From positions 37,442,001 through 37,506,000 of the forward strand of contig NC_086028.1 of assembly GCF_036323735.1 (NCBI RefSeq): DNA of 64,000 nucleotides, written 5' to 3'. Below are positions 10,783-20,420 of the stretch, in pieces. The position numbers were made by a program, and so were the translations under genes. The first letter of the stretch is position 1; each line of letters begins with the position of its first letter. The stretch is from Rattus norvegicus (taxonomy: Eukaryota > Chordata > Mammalia > Rodentia > Muridae). The notes under the pieces were generated by a model. That model did no database searches. It was not told where the DNA came from and saw only the letters and a program-made list of their open reading frames with translations.

Positions 10783-12033
10783 TGCTGGAGTTTTTTGATT
10801 TCCTCTTTGTTTAATTTTGATAGGCAATGTATACAAAAATATACTAATTTTTATCTAATATGCCACATAAGTTTTCAAAATGATCCCTAATGCTTCCTGG
10901 ATTTTGGTGGTGTTTGTTGTAATATTGCTTGTTTGACCCACAATTCTATTAGTTCCAGCCTTCTTTACCTTTCTTTTGGCTACTTTGGCTGAGGATTTGT
11001 CAATACTGTTTATCTTTAAAGAACAATGTCTTTTGTCATTGATCCTTCATGTTTAATCTTTCAGAATTCATTTCACTGGTTTCAGTTCTAGTTTTTATTA
11101 TTTTTGTCTACTTGCCTGGGGTTTAGTTTATTTTTGTTTTTCAAATATTTCGAGGTATATCATTACATAACAAAATCTCTCTGAATTTTTTTTCATTTAG
11201 GCATTCTTAAATGATGTAAACTTACTTCTTAGAATAGCCTTCATTGAATCTCACAGATTTTGACATATTTCTATTAGAGTCTAGAAAAGAAATACCTTCC
11301 TTAATTTCTTCAGTGTCCTACTGATTGGCCATTTCAAAGTCTCTATATATGTCATATATATACATTTTATATATAAATTATAAATATATGTATATAGTAA
11401 TTTTGCTGGTGTTTGAGATCTAGTATTATCCTTTTATCTCATAAGGGACAAGAAATTATTCCATTTTTTGTATTTAAATCTTATTTAAATGATTGAAGAA
11501 GTGTACAAACTTTGGACACAGCAACATGACATTGCAATCTACGAAGTTCATGCCCAAGGATGAACAACCAGCTTACAAAATGCTTCAAAATGTCTCATAT
11601 TATTTCAGTAAGCTTATGATTCCATTTTGGGACGCATTCATCTACTTGTCTGCTTGTGTTGCACATGGTCCATGAGCTGCAGCCTAGACATACTGGCCCT
11701 GGAATATGATTTGTCTTGAAGAAAGTTCCATGTGCTACTGAAAGTAGATATATTTTGTAATTGCTGGATAGAGCATTCCATAGATGTCTGTTAGGTCTAG
11801 TTGATATATAGTGAATCACCTCTGAAGTTTTCATTGTTGATTACTAGCTGAATGACTCATCATTGATGAGAGAAGAGACCGAAGTTACCCACTACTAGCG
11901 TATACATGTCTGTCTATTCCTTTGTCTTTTGTCTGGTGGTATTTGTGTTCTGTAATTTGGTATAACAACATTCAAGGCATGTATGTTTATAATCATTATT
12001 CTTTCTTTACTAATTTTGGCTTGGAGTGTTCTT

Positions 12034-12357
12034 TGTGATGGTTTGTATATGCTAGGCCCAGGGAGTGTCACCATTAGAAAGTGTGACCCTGTTGGAGTAG
12101 GTGTGTCACTGCGGGTGACACACTTTAAGACCCTCATCCTAGCTCCCTGGTACCCAGTCTTCTCCTAGCAACGTTCAGATCAAGCTGTAGAACTTTCAGC
12201 TCCTGCACCATGCCTGCCTGGATGCTGCCGTGCTCCTGCATTGATGATAATGGATTGAATCTCTGAACCTGTAAGCCAGCCCCAATTCAATATCGTCATT
12301 TATAAGACTAGCGTTGGTCATGGTGTCTGTTCACAGCAGGAAAACCCTAACTACAAC
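12034..12357 (+). mobile_element. ORR1-like MaLR solo LTR
   Basis: It begins TGTGATGGTTTGTATATGCT and continues AGGCCCAGGGAGTG, TTGGAGTAGGTGTGTCACTG, TTTAAGACCCTCATCCTAGC, CTGAACCTGTAAGCCAGCCC and GTCTGTTCACAGCAGGAAAA, ending near CCCTAACTACAAC. About 325 bp is the usual LTR size. No internal retroviral sequence adjoins, so it is a solo LTR, here inside the ancient L1. I found no clear 5-bp duplication. Confidence 0.8.
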
Positions 12358-14000
12358 TGTGGGATAGAAGCATAGGAATTGCTGCTCTCCTCCAGATTCC
12401 ATTTGCTTAGGATGTCATTTCCCATCTCTTTACTGTCTGTCTATGTCTTTGCCTGCGAAGTGTGTTTCTTGCATTCAACGAACAATTGAATCTTTTTTTT
12501 TTTAAATCTAGACATATAGTTTGTGTATTTTAATTGAGGTCACTTATATTCAGAGATATAAAAGAAAAGATACATCCTAATTCCTTTCCCTTGTTATTTT
12601 TCTGATGTTGGATTTCTTCCTTAATGTTAGCTTGCTGGTCCCTGCTTCTACTACAATAGAGCTTATTGTTTTCTGAGTGCTAACAGGTAGTTTTTTTCTT
12701 TCTTTTGTGTACACTGAATTCCATTAGGAATTTTTTTGTGTGTATATACTGAATTCCCCTATAATATTGGCTTATTGATTATTATATTCCTTTATATTAT
12801 GCTTCTATTGGCACATCTTTATTTCTCAGAGAACAACTTTGCATCCGATAGTGTTGAAGTTTAGAAGTTGTTTTCTGTCAGGATTTGGTGCACATCGTTC
12901 CCTGCGCTCCTGTCCTTAAGAGGTTGTGTTGAAAATCTAGTTATTCTGTTGGGTTTACCAGTGGAGAGAGTTGTGTTTGTTTCTTATTATTTCCTGCAGT
13001 TTTCAGTGGGCATTCTCCATTGTGTAGTACTCTGCTGTGTCTGTTGTGGGTCTAAATACCTCCTACATCTAGATGTTTATATCTTTCTCAAGATTTGGGG
13101 AAATGTCTGCTATTATTTTATGAGCATATTTTTGTATGACTTTAGTGTGGGCCACACCACTTTATAATATATCAGAAAATCAGTTTGGTCTTTTAATCGT
13201 GCCATAAGTTCTTATATGTCTGCTCATAATTTACTTTATTTTCTCTTATTGTTTGAATATCTTCATTTCTCAACTTTGTTTTCAAAATCTAAAATCCTCT
13301 TTTCTGCTTAATCTCATTTACTGGCTTTGAGTGAGTTTTTTATTTGACTCAATGAGCTTTCTATGTATAAGATTTCTGTTTGTAACCCCCCACCTTCCTT
13401 TAAAAAGTGACCCATTAGTATTCTGCATTGTATTCCTTAAGCTTTCCAGCCTGTTTCCTTGTATTTTCTTGATTTTTAAAAAAGCCATTCTTTTGAATTC
13501 TTTATCTGGCATTTCATCTACTTTGGTATCTTTGTGGTTATTTGTTAAAGAATTATGATTCCAGGGATAAGTCATGTTGCCTCGCCTTCGAGGTTTCTGT
13601 GCTGAGATTTAGGGGAATATCCTCTAATTTTGTGTTAGAGATGTTTTAGGGAATAGCCTTCTCTTGGTGGTGTGTTTGGACAACAGCTTGCAGTGGTGTG
13701 TTGAAGAATTTTTAGTTGGATTTGGTAGTATAGTTTCCCTGTTATTTCTTTTGTGAGGATTAGTATATCTGGGACAGTGCATGCTATGCCAGAGCATTAG
13801 CGTCTGCTTTCTCCATATGTATGTGAGTGTGGGGTCCTTCTGCTACTTCTGGGGAATTGTTAGGGATAGTGGAGTTTATGGGGTAGACTGAGTACTCTAC
13901 GGTCCGAAGTATTCTGGAAACTGCCTTTGTTACAGGGTCTTATTGGTGTGGTTTTCTTTATTTCTGCTGTAGCATAGATGGATATCCAGGAGTGGGTCTC

Positions 14001-14837
14001 AGGCCTCTCTTAGCCATGCCTACCTGATACGTAGAATTTTTTTATCTCTTGCATTCTTTGAATTAAAGTATTTGCTAAAGTGTGAGCAGAAGTAGGATGT
14101 CTGTAGAGCAATATGCCCTGACACTAAGCTAGGGTAGCCACGTTGGGTCACAGTGGGGACACTGGCCCTCATAGCATGGCGTTGTGTGTCGTGTGCTCCA
14201 GGAAAAGGGGGAGGGTGGAGATTCCTGCTTCCCAAAGCAGCATGTCCAGGCACAGCCTCCTAACAATGGCTCCCAGTCACAACATTTTAACATTGCGAAT
14301 CACAGAATACTTTCCAAGTGTTGGCACAGCACCGCACAGTTGCCATATGAGCTGAGGTCACACTGCCTTCACTCTGACTCTGCTTCTGTGCCAGCTCCAG
14401 CCCCTGCCCTCTTCCCCCCAACCCTCACTTGCACCCTTGTGTCCCCTCTTTCCCATTCTTTCCTCTTACTCCTTTCTCCAGCACACCCCAGACTGCTACT
14501 GGCTCAGCACCGGTATACATATTCTCACCTGCTCCAATAAGAAGACTCCCTGGGTGTCTCCCATCCTTGTCTGTCCAACAGGAAACTGCAGGGTGTCTCT
14601 CCCATCAGCCACCTCACTGAGGAGCTGCTGGGGTCCAGGCAGAGCTTCTAATCTCCCAGCCTGGCTCTGCCATCAGCTTTGGAGTGAGGTTTAGGGATTT
14701 TAATATCAACTGGCCATTGACCAAAATGACAGACGCTAGACAAGTTTAATCTCTTTTCTCAGTTTAATCAATAACAGAAAAAAAAAAGTAAGTGAGAAAC
14801 CTTAAAACATCAGGTAATCTCACTTCCACCTCATTTT
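14001..14837. other. Unique sequence, no gene
   Basis: A C-rich stretch (14390-14480) keeps several frames open for up to 118 codons, but none resembles a protein and no CpG clustering is present. Confidence 0.45.
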
Positions 14838-14950
14838 TGTTGAAAATTGAAACAAGGTTTTGCTTTATAGCCAAGGCTGGGCCTGGAGTTTTCACCCTGT
14901 TCTCCTCCCTCCCATGAACGAAGATGACCGATGTGGGCCACACGCTAATC
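14838..14950 (-). mobile_element. Old B1-like SINE, minus
   Basis: GAAACAAGGTTTTGCTTTAT followed by AGCCAAGGCTGGGCCTGGAG resembles a complemented B1 start; the rest is too decayed for certainty. Confidence 0.4.
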
Positions 14951-15144
14951 TCTTCTGTCTTTATTTAAACCATATTAAGCCATGGAAATGGGAAAGTTCC
15001 AAATTCATTACAAAAAGCTAGAAGTCTTTTCATTTTCTAAATCTATCAATAGCTACCCCAACCTCACTAATTATTATAAATATACAATCATAGATGAATC
15101 TCTACAAAACATACTTAAAAATCACAGAAGATAGTGTTCAAGAT

Positions 15145-15350
15145 TCCATTAAAAATATTTACTTATTTTAAGTATATGTGCATAGGTGTTTGCCTGTATG
15201 TGTATGTGTGCACCACGTGAATAGAGTGCCCGAGAAGAGGGCCTCAGATTCCCTGGGACTGGAGTTATAGATGGTTTGTGATCCTCTACATGAGCGTTAG
15301 AACTGAATCCTGATCCTCTGAAGAAAACAGCAAGCGTTCTTCACATCTCT
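15145..15350 (-). mobile_element. B3 SINE, minus
   Basis: TGTGCATAGGTGTTTGCCTG, GTGCACCACGTGAATAGAGT, GAGAAGAGGGCCTCAGATTC and CTGGGACTGGAGTTATAGAT follow the B3 complement. The head is decayed. Confidence 0.8.
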
Positions 15351-15504
15351 CTAAAAGTACATCGTGGGTTAGAAAAGCTTATTCCAGAAAGATATTAAAA
15401 TCTACTTTATAAGCCATCCTGTTAATAAAGCTAAGGGAAAATAATTATCTGCATAAATCCAGAAGTAGCACTTGATAAAAATTCAAGACATATGTATTTT
15501 ATTT

Positions 15505-15665
15505 TATTTTTTTTATTCAACAAATATGTATCAAGCATCTGTTCTCTTGCAGTACCAAGGCTGCAAGAGTGGAGCAGATACTGGCTCCATTCCAACCCTC
15601 ACATGACAAAGGGAAACAGTAAATAAACGAGTAAAGGGACAGGCGGCTTTACCCAGCGCATTATT
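15505..15665. repeat. Ancient mammalian repeat fragment, family unsure
   Basis: TATTCAACAAATATGTATCA, a mid-block with GCAGATACTGGCTCC and a later AGTAAATAAACGAGTAAA resemble a widespread old mammalian repeat with the ATTCAACAAATATTT motif. I cannot assign the family. Confidence 0.35.
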
Positions 15666-15784
15666 TACTTACGTGAAACTCAATGAAATGCGTATTGATC
15701 GCATTAGTGTAGTTAACATACCTCCCGCCAAAGACTCGCTTCTCCAATAGAGAGACACTCAAGGGTCTCTCTGAGGAGCCAGTG

Positions 15785-15917
15785 CACCCTTTTTTACTTT
15801 AGCAGGTGGGGTCAGAGTCCCATGCCATACCTCAGGCTGGCCTCAAACTTGTGGTGATCCTCCTGCCTCAGTTTCCCAAGTCCTGGGATTTCAAGTATGT
15901 GCCATGGTGCCCAGCTT
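15785..15917 (-). mobile_element. B1-related SINE, minus
   Basis: CTCAGGCTGGCCTCAAACTT, GTGATCCTCCTGCCTCAGTT and GTCCTGGGATTTCAAGTATG with TGCCATGGTGCCCAGC give the B1 complement. Confidence 0.75.
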
Positions 15918-16171
15918 ACAGAATTTAAAGTCAAGTTAAGGAAGAAGTTAACAATAATACAAGAGACGGCGGAACTGAGGACAGGCATTAAAGACAGAAG
16001 ATCACTGTCACTTGCAGGTTACAAACCCCTGAGTTGTTGCTGCTTTTCATTGGTTACGCAACCGCAGCAGCTCCTGAAAACTGCAAAGAAAGAATCCCGA
16101 GAGAACCAATGAGAACCTGTCACAGGAAGTTTAGTCAAGTGGCTGGTTTTAACACCAAGATAAGAATTGGT
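15918..16171. other. Unassigned
   Basis: No repeat or exon recognised. Confidence 0.4.
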
Positions 16172-16328
16172 TACTGGGCCGATGAGGTGGCTCAGTGGGT
16201 AAGGTGCTGCGTTCCATTCCCAGGTTCACTTCGGAAGGAGAGCACAGACTCCTGCAAGTTGATCTGTGAGCACCACACCTGCGCTGTGCTATGCTTTCAT
16301 CCAAAAAAAAAAAAAAAAAAAAAAAAAA
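16172..16328 (+). mobile_element. tRNA-derived SINE with A26 tail
   Basis: GGGCCGATGAGGTGGCTCAG begins the tRNA-like head. The middle resembles the B2/B3 superfamily, with CACAGACTCCTGCAAGTTGA. A run of 26 A (16303-16328) ends it, which suggests a fairly recent insertion or a re-expanded tail. Confidence 0.65.
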
Positions 16329-16329
16329 G

Positions 16330-16441
16330 TAACACATGCTACCTACCCGGTCTGAATTTTCAGAGGATCTTGGGGATCCAAGTTCAGGTCCTCATGTTTG
16401 TGTGGCAAGGACTTTATCCACTGAGCCATCTCCCCTGCCTT
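16330..16441 (-). mobile_element. tRNA-type SINE fragment, minus
   Basis: GATCCAAGTTCAGGTCCTCA, TGTGGCAAGGACTTTATCCA and CTGAGCCATCTCCCCTGCC are the complement of a tRNA-type SINE head, directly abutting the A26 tail of the previous SINE. Confidence 0.6.
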
Positions 16442-16937
16442 TACTACTCCTAAAGAAGCAAATATAGACTTGAAGAAATGCACAGACCCGCCATGCTATT
16501 TGACATCTGCCCTCCTTAATGCATATGCTTAATGCAACCACAATAGCAAATTTGTAAAGCCTTTCCCAGCAGCATAAGAACTGACTCTTCATTCACAACA
16601 CTGCATGTGGTGGTTTGTAGGGGTGCAGTTGCCAGGGCCAGGGACGAGCTGCCGAGGAGCTGTTTGAGAGAGTAGGGCTTTTCTCTGGGCTTCTACATCC
16701 CGTACCATCATTTCTGTTTCCACGTCTCTTGTCTGAACCCTGCCCCAGATGATGCCCACAGGATCCAGCATTCAGGGTGCTTGCTTGTTTCCTAGTGTCA
16801 GTAGATCCAACACTGCCGAGTGCTGTGCTTCTGTTTGTTTACCTGCCTTGTGCGGCACGGGTCTCCCACTGGTCCCTGTTGGGGCTTTTCACTCACAAGA
16901 GAAATCACTTGAGAGGCCTGGATTAATCTCTGTTGCA
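16442..16937. other. Unique sequence
   Basis: No repeat, exon or RNA gene recognised; open frames are at most 66 codons. Confidence 0.4.
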
Positions 16938-17325
16938 GTGTAAAACATCCTATCCACAGCAAATCAGTAGGAAGAGGGTTTATTGGACTTAAGATTGCAG
17001 ATTACAATCAGTGAGAGGAACTAGAAGCAGGAACACAAGCAGCTGTCACATGATATCCACAGTCAAGAGCAGACAGGAAGAAAACACAACACAGCCTTGC
17101 TGCCTGCTGCCTGTGCTTGGCTAGCTGTCTTCACTCCCGTGAAGGTCAGAAGCCCCCTCATAAAGAACAGCATCACCCACAATGGGCTGGGCTCTTTCCT
17201 CATCAATTAAACATCAAGATAGCCTCCAACACACAGGCCCACAGGCCAAATGAGCTAGCTCATTCCTCAAGTGTGACTTTCTTCCCAGGCACTTCTGAAT
17301 GTGGCAAGATGATGTTTTAAACTAA
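16938..17325 (-). mobile_element. MaLR-related LTR-like repeat, minus
   Basis: A decayed complement of the family seen at 8785: GAAGAGGGTTTATTGGACTT, CATCACCCACAATGGGCTGG and the late TCCTCAAGTGTGACTTTCTT. Confidence 0.5.
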
Positions 17326-17665
17326 TCATCATAGGCAGAAAAACTTCCCGGTAAGGTGTCTTGCTTCTCACCTCTGTTGTTGCTGCCTTCTCCCGACTAG
17401 GAGGAAGCCAGGTGGGCAAGACCACACTTCTGTCTATTGTGCGGGGCAGTTGAGTGATCCTGGGAGGAAGTGGAGGTCCACATTTGTTGTTTTCCTTTTA
17501 CTACACAGTGCCGAGTTCCAGTGTATGCCAGTCTTTGTGGTTTTTATCTTAAACTGGTCATTTCTGGTGTGTTGTAGATTCTTCACATCAAGTGGTGAAG
17601 CCACAGTGTGTGTTTCCAGCCTTTCACCCTTTGATTCGTCTCACTGGAACCTTCCTCCTCTCCCT
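17326..17665. other. 5' flank of the minisatellite
   Basis: Unique sequence with no exon recognised. An open frame starting at 17450 runs from here into the repeat array only because the repeat lacks stops. Confidence 0.5.
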
Positions 17666-19369
17666 GAGCCAACTGTATACTCACTCAGCCCCGGAGCCTA
17701 CTGTATTCTCACTCAGCCCCAGAGCCTACTGTATTCTCACTCAGCCCCCAAGCCTACTGTATACTCACTCAGCCCCAGAACCTACTGTATTCTCACTCAG
17801 CCCCCGAGCCTACTGTATACTCACTCAGCCCCCGAGCCTACTGTATACTCACTCAGCCCCCGAGCCTACTGTGTTCTCACTCAGCCTCTGAGCCTATTGT
17901 ATTCTCACTCAGCCCTGGAGCCTACTGTATACTCACTCAGCCCCGGAGCCTACTGTATACACACTCAGCCCCCGAGCCTACTGTATACTCACTCAGCCCC
18001 GGAGCCTACTGTATTCTCACTCAGCCCCCGAGCCTACTGTATACTCACTCAGCCCCCGAGCCTACTGTATACTCACTCAGCCCCCGAGCCTACTGTATTC
18101 TCACTCAGCTCCCGAGCCTACTGTATACTCACTCAGCCCCAGAGCCTACTGTATTCTCACTCAGCCCCCGAGCCTACTGTATACTCACTTAGCCCCGGAG
18201 CCTACTGTATACTCACTCAGCCCCCGAGCCTACTGTATACTCACTCAGCCCCCGAGCCTACTGTGTTCTCACTCAGCCTCTGAGCCTACTGTATTCTCAC
18301 TCAGCCCCGGAGCCTACTGTATACTCACTCAGCCCCCGAGCCTACTGTATACTCACTCAGCCCCCGAGCCTACTGTATTCTCACTCAGCCCCCGAGCCTA
18401 CTGTATTCTCACTCAGCCCCCGAGCCTACTGTATACTCACTCAGCCCCCGAGCCTACTGTATACTCACTCAGCCCCCGAGCCTACTGTATACTCACTCAG
18501 CCCCCGAGCCTACTGTATTCTCACTCAGCCCCCAAGCCTACTGTATACTCACTCAGCCCCGGAACCTACTGTATTCTCACTCAGCCCCGGAGCCTACTGT
18601 ATACTCACTCAGCCCCCGAGCCTACTGTGTTCTCACTCAGCCCCCGAGCCTACTGTGTTCTCACTCAGCCTCTGAGCCTACTGTATTCTCACTCAGCCCC
18701 GGAGCCTACTGTATACTCACTCAGCCCCGGAGCCTACTGTATACTCACTCAGCCCCCGAGCCTACTGTATTCTCACTCAGCCCCGGAGCCTACTGTATTC
18801 TCACTCAGCCCCGGAGCCTACTGTATACTCACTCAGCCCCCGAGCCTACTGTATTCTCACTCAGCCCCCGAGCCTACTGTATTCTCACTCAGCCCCAGAG
18901 CCTACTGTATTCTCACTCAGCCCCCGAGCCTACTGTATACTCACTCAGCCCCCGAGCCTACTGTATACTCACTCAGCCCCGGAGCCTACTGTATACTCAC
19001 TCAGCCCCCGAGCCTACTGTATACTCACTCAGCCCCCGAGCCTACTGTATACTCACTCAGCCCCCGAGCCTACTGTATTCTCACTCAGCCCCCGAGCCTA
19101 CTGTATTCTCACTCAGCCCCGGAGCCTATTGTATACTCACTCAGCCTCTGAGCCTACTGTATTCTCACTCAGCCCCTGAGCCTACTGTATTCTCACTCAG
19201 CCCCGGAGCCTACTGTATTCTCACTCAGCCTCTGAGCCTACTGTATTCTCACTCAGCCCCCGAGCCTACTGTATACTCACTCAGCCCCCGAGCCTACTGT
19301 ATACTCACTCAGCCCCGGAGCCTACTGTGTACTCACTCAGCCCCGGAGCCTACTGTATTCTCACTCAGC
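17666..19369 (+). repeat. 28-bp minisatellite, 61 units
   Basis: Unit pattern: GAGCCTACTGTAT, then A or T, then CTCACTCAG, then C4 plus one variable base. The first unit starts at 17666 and the sixty-first at 19346, exactly 60 x 28 bp later, so no unit has changed length. The last unit is incomplete. Main variants are TATAC (31 units by eye), TATTC (25) and TGTTC (4), plus C, G, A or a CTCT form at the end. The TGTTC-plus-CTCT unit occurs at 17862, 18254 and 18646, each 392 bp apart. AAGCC followed by GAACC occurs at 17750/17778 and 18534/18562, 784 bp apart. Because 28 is not a multiple of 3, translation cycles through all frames and gives a 28-residue period; stops arise only where the CTCT variant makes TGA in one frame. 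Confidence 0.98.
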
Positions 19370-19926
19370 ATGCTTCCTTCTGCCCTGTCATCCTCCCATC
19401 CTAGTGTGCTCTCCCTCCATTCTCCCTGCCTGAAAATTTGCCCACTATTCAGCACCATGTTCAAAGATTCTCTTAAAAAATAATTTTCCTTGTTTCTAGC
19501 TGAATTCAAAATGCTGGCATTTATCAAGGCAAATCGCCCTTTGATTTCTCCGTAATGTGTATTTCTTCTGAAGCTCCCTGTTCAACTGAATATTAATGCA
19601 GACATCCTGTGGTACCTGGGTAGTTTCTGAAATAGTTTGCTTATTGCACTGCACAGAGCTGGCATCAAAAATATTCTTGAGATTAGATTAGGAAAAAGCA
19701 AAGTGCTTAATTTAGCCCAGTGACCTAGACTCACTATCCAAATTGTCCATGGGCCTTTAGAAACTATGAATTGGCTATAATCAGACACCACATGACTTTT
19801 TTTTCTGGAGCCATTGTAAGCACATAGAGATGAGGCAAAGTGTAGGACCACACCCTGGGACAGAGTCCTTTTTAATACTTGGTACTGGCCCAAGACATAT
19901 GAAGAAGACATTGTATTGTTTAATTA
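19370..19926. other. 3' flank of the minisatellite, no gene
   Basis: Unique sequence. The 109-codon antisense frame at 19582-19911 has no recognised domain. Confidence 0.45.
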
Positions 19927-19946
19927 GCAATGCATTTTTAATGTAT

Positions 19947-20159
19947 ATGAGTATATGTATGTGTATATATACATGTATATGAATATATATAAATGATTAC
20001 ATATACACATTTTAATGTGTATATGGGTACACTGTCACTGTCATCAGACACACCAGAAGAGGGCATGGAATCCCATTACAGATGGTTGCCGGGATTTGAA
20101 CTCAGGACCTCTGGAAGCACAGTCAGTGCTCTTAACCACTGAGCCATCTCTCCAGCCCA
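19947..20159 (-). mobile_element. B2 SINE, minus, with expanded AT tail
   Basis: GTCATCAGACACACCAGAAG, GGGCATGGAATCCCATTACA, CTCAGGACCTCTGGAAGCAC and TTAACCACTGAGCCATCTCT define the B2 complement. Its tail side is an irregular TATATG/TATATA tract. GCAATGCATTTTTAATG (19927) and GCCATGTATTTTTATTT (20160) look like an imperfect target-site duplication. Confidence 0.85.
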
Positions 20160-20164
20160 GCCAT

Positions 20165-20318
20165 GTATTTTTATTTATGTGTATGTATGTGTTGATAGGT
20201 ATTTCCATATAAGTGCATTTGCCAGAGGAGGCCAAAAGATTCGTCAGAGCTGGAGTCACAGGTGACTTTCCCACAATAGGTACTGGCGTCCTCTGTATAC
20301 TCTTAATCTCTCCAGCCC
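20165..20318 (-). mobile_element. B3-like SINE, minus
   Basis: TTTATGTGTATGTATGTG, TTGCCAGAGGAGGCCAAAAG, TCAGAGCTGGAGTCACAGGT and the terminal AATCTCTCCAGCCCC mark a B3-type complement that has lost its head region. Confidence 0.65.
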
Positions 20319-20373
20319 CAATAATGTATTTTTTAAAATCTAAGTCCCCAAAGTAATAAGTTGTTTACATTTA

Positions 20374-20376
<3 letters not shown>

Positions 20377-20419
<43 letters not shown>
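20377..20419. repeat. (GT)21 microsatellite
   Basis: Uninterrupted GT run ending in GTGCACGC. Confidence 0.97.

Positions 20420-20420
<1 letters not shown>

Larger units (their letters stand above)
9130..14000 (-). mobile_element. Ancient L1, long antisense copy
   Basis: The + strand follows the complement of L1 ORF2 in the correct order. Landmarks are TTTTCCCAAACACTATTTGT (9135), the ATTGATTCTGCTGGTCCATG block (9420), TTGCATG with TACTTTACTGAATTGG (9630-9670), TTGAACCATCCTGGCC (10195) and TTTAAAGAACAATGTC before GATCC (11015-11045). Endonuclease-side blocks near CCCACTACTAGCGT (11888) and AAGTGTGTTTCTTGCATTCA (12458) follow. Beyond about 12540 the match is weaker but resembles the ORF1 side. 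Stops and indels are everywhere. B1, B3 and an ORR1-like LTR have inserted. Confidence 0.65.

Noticed and set aside
12034..12357. Part of a coding endogenous retrovirus
   Set aside because: Only a solo MaLR-type LTR is present; ancient L1 sequence, not gag, pol or env, lies on both sides.
14390..14480. CpG island or promoter
   Set aside because: The stretch is C-rich but has almost no CpG, so it is not an island.
16034..16453. 139-codon frame with a poly-lysine run
   Set aside because: The lysines are the A26 tail of a SINE.
17450..18283. A 277-codon protein gene
   Set aside because: Most of it is the 28-bp repeat read through all frames; the frame is open because the unit lacks stops, and no start context or splice evidence supports it.
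17666..19369. A CRISPR array (28-bp repeats in a regular row)
   Set aside because: The 28-bp units are directly contiguous with no spacers, and all surroundings are mammalian. It is a minisatellite.
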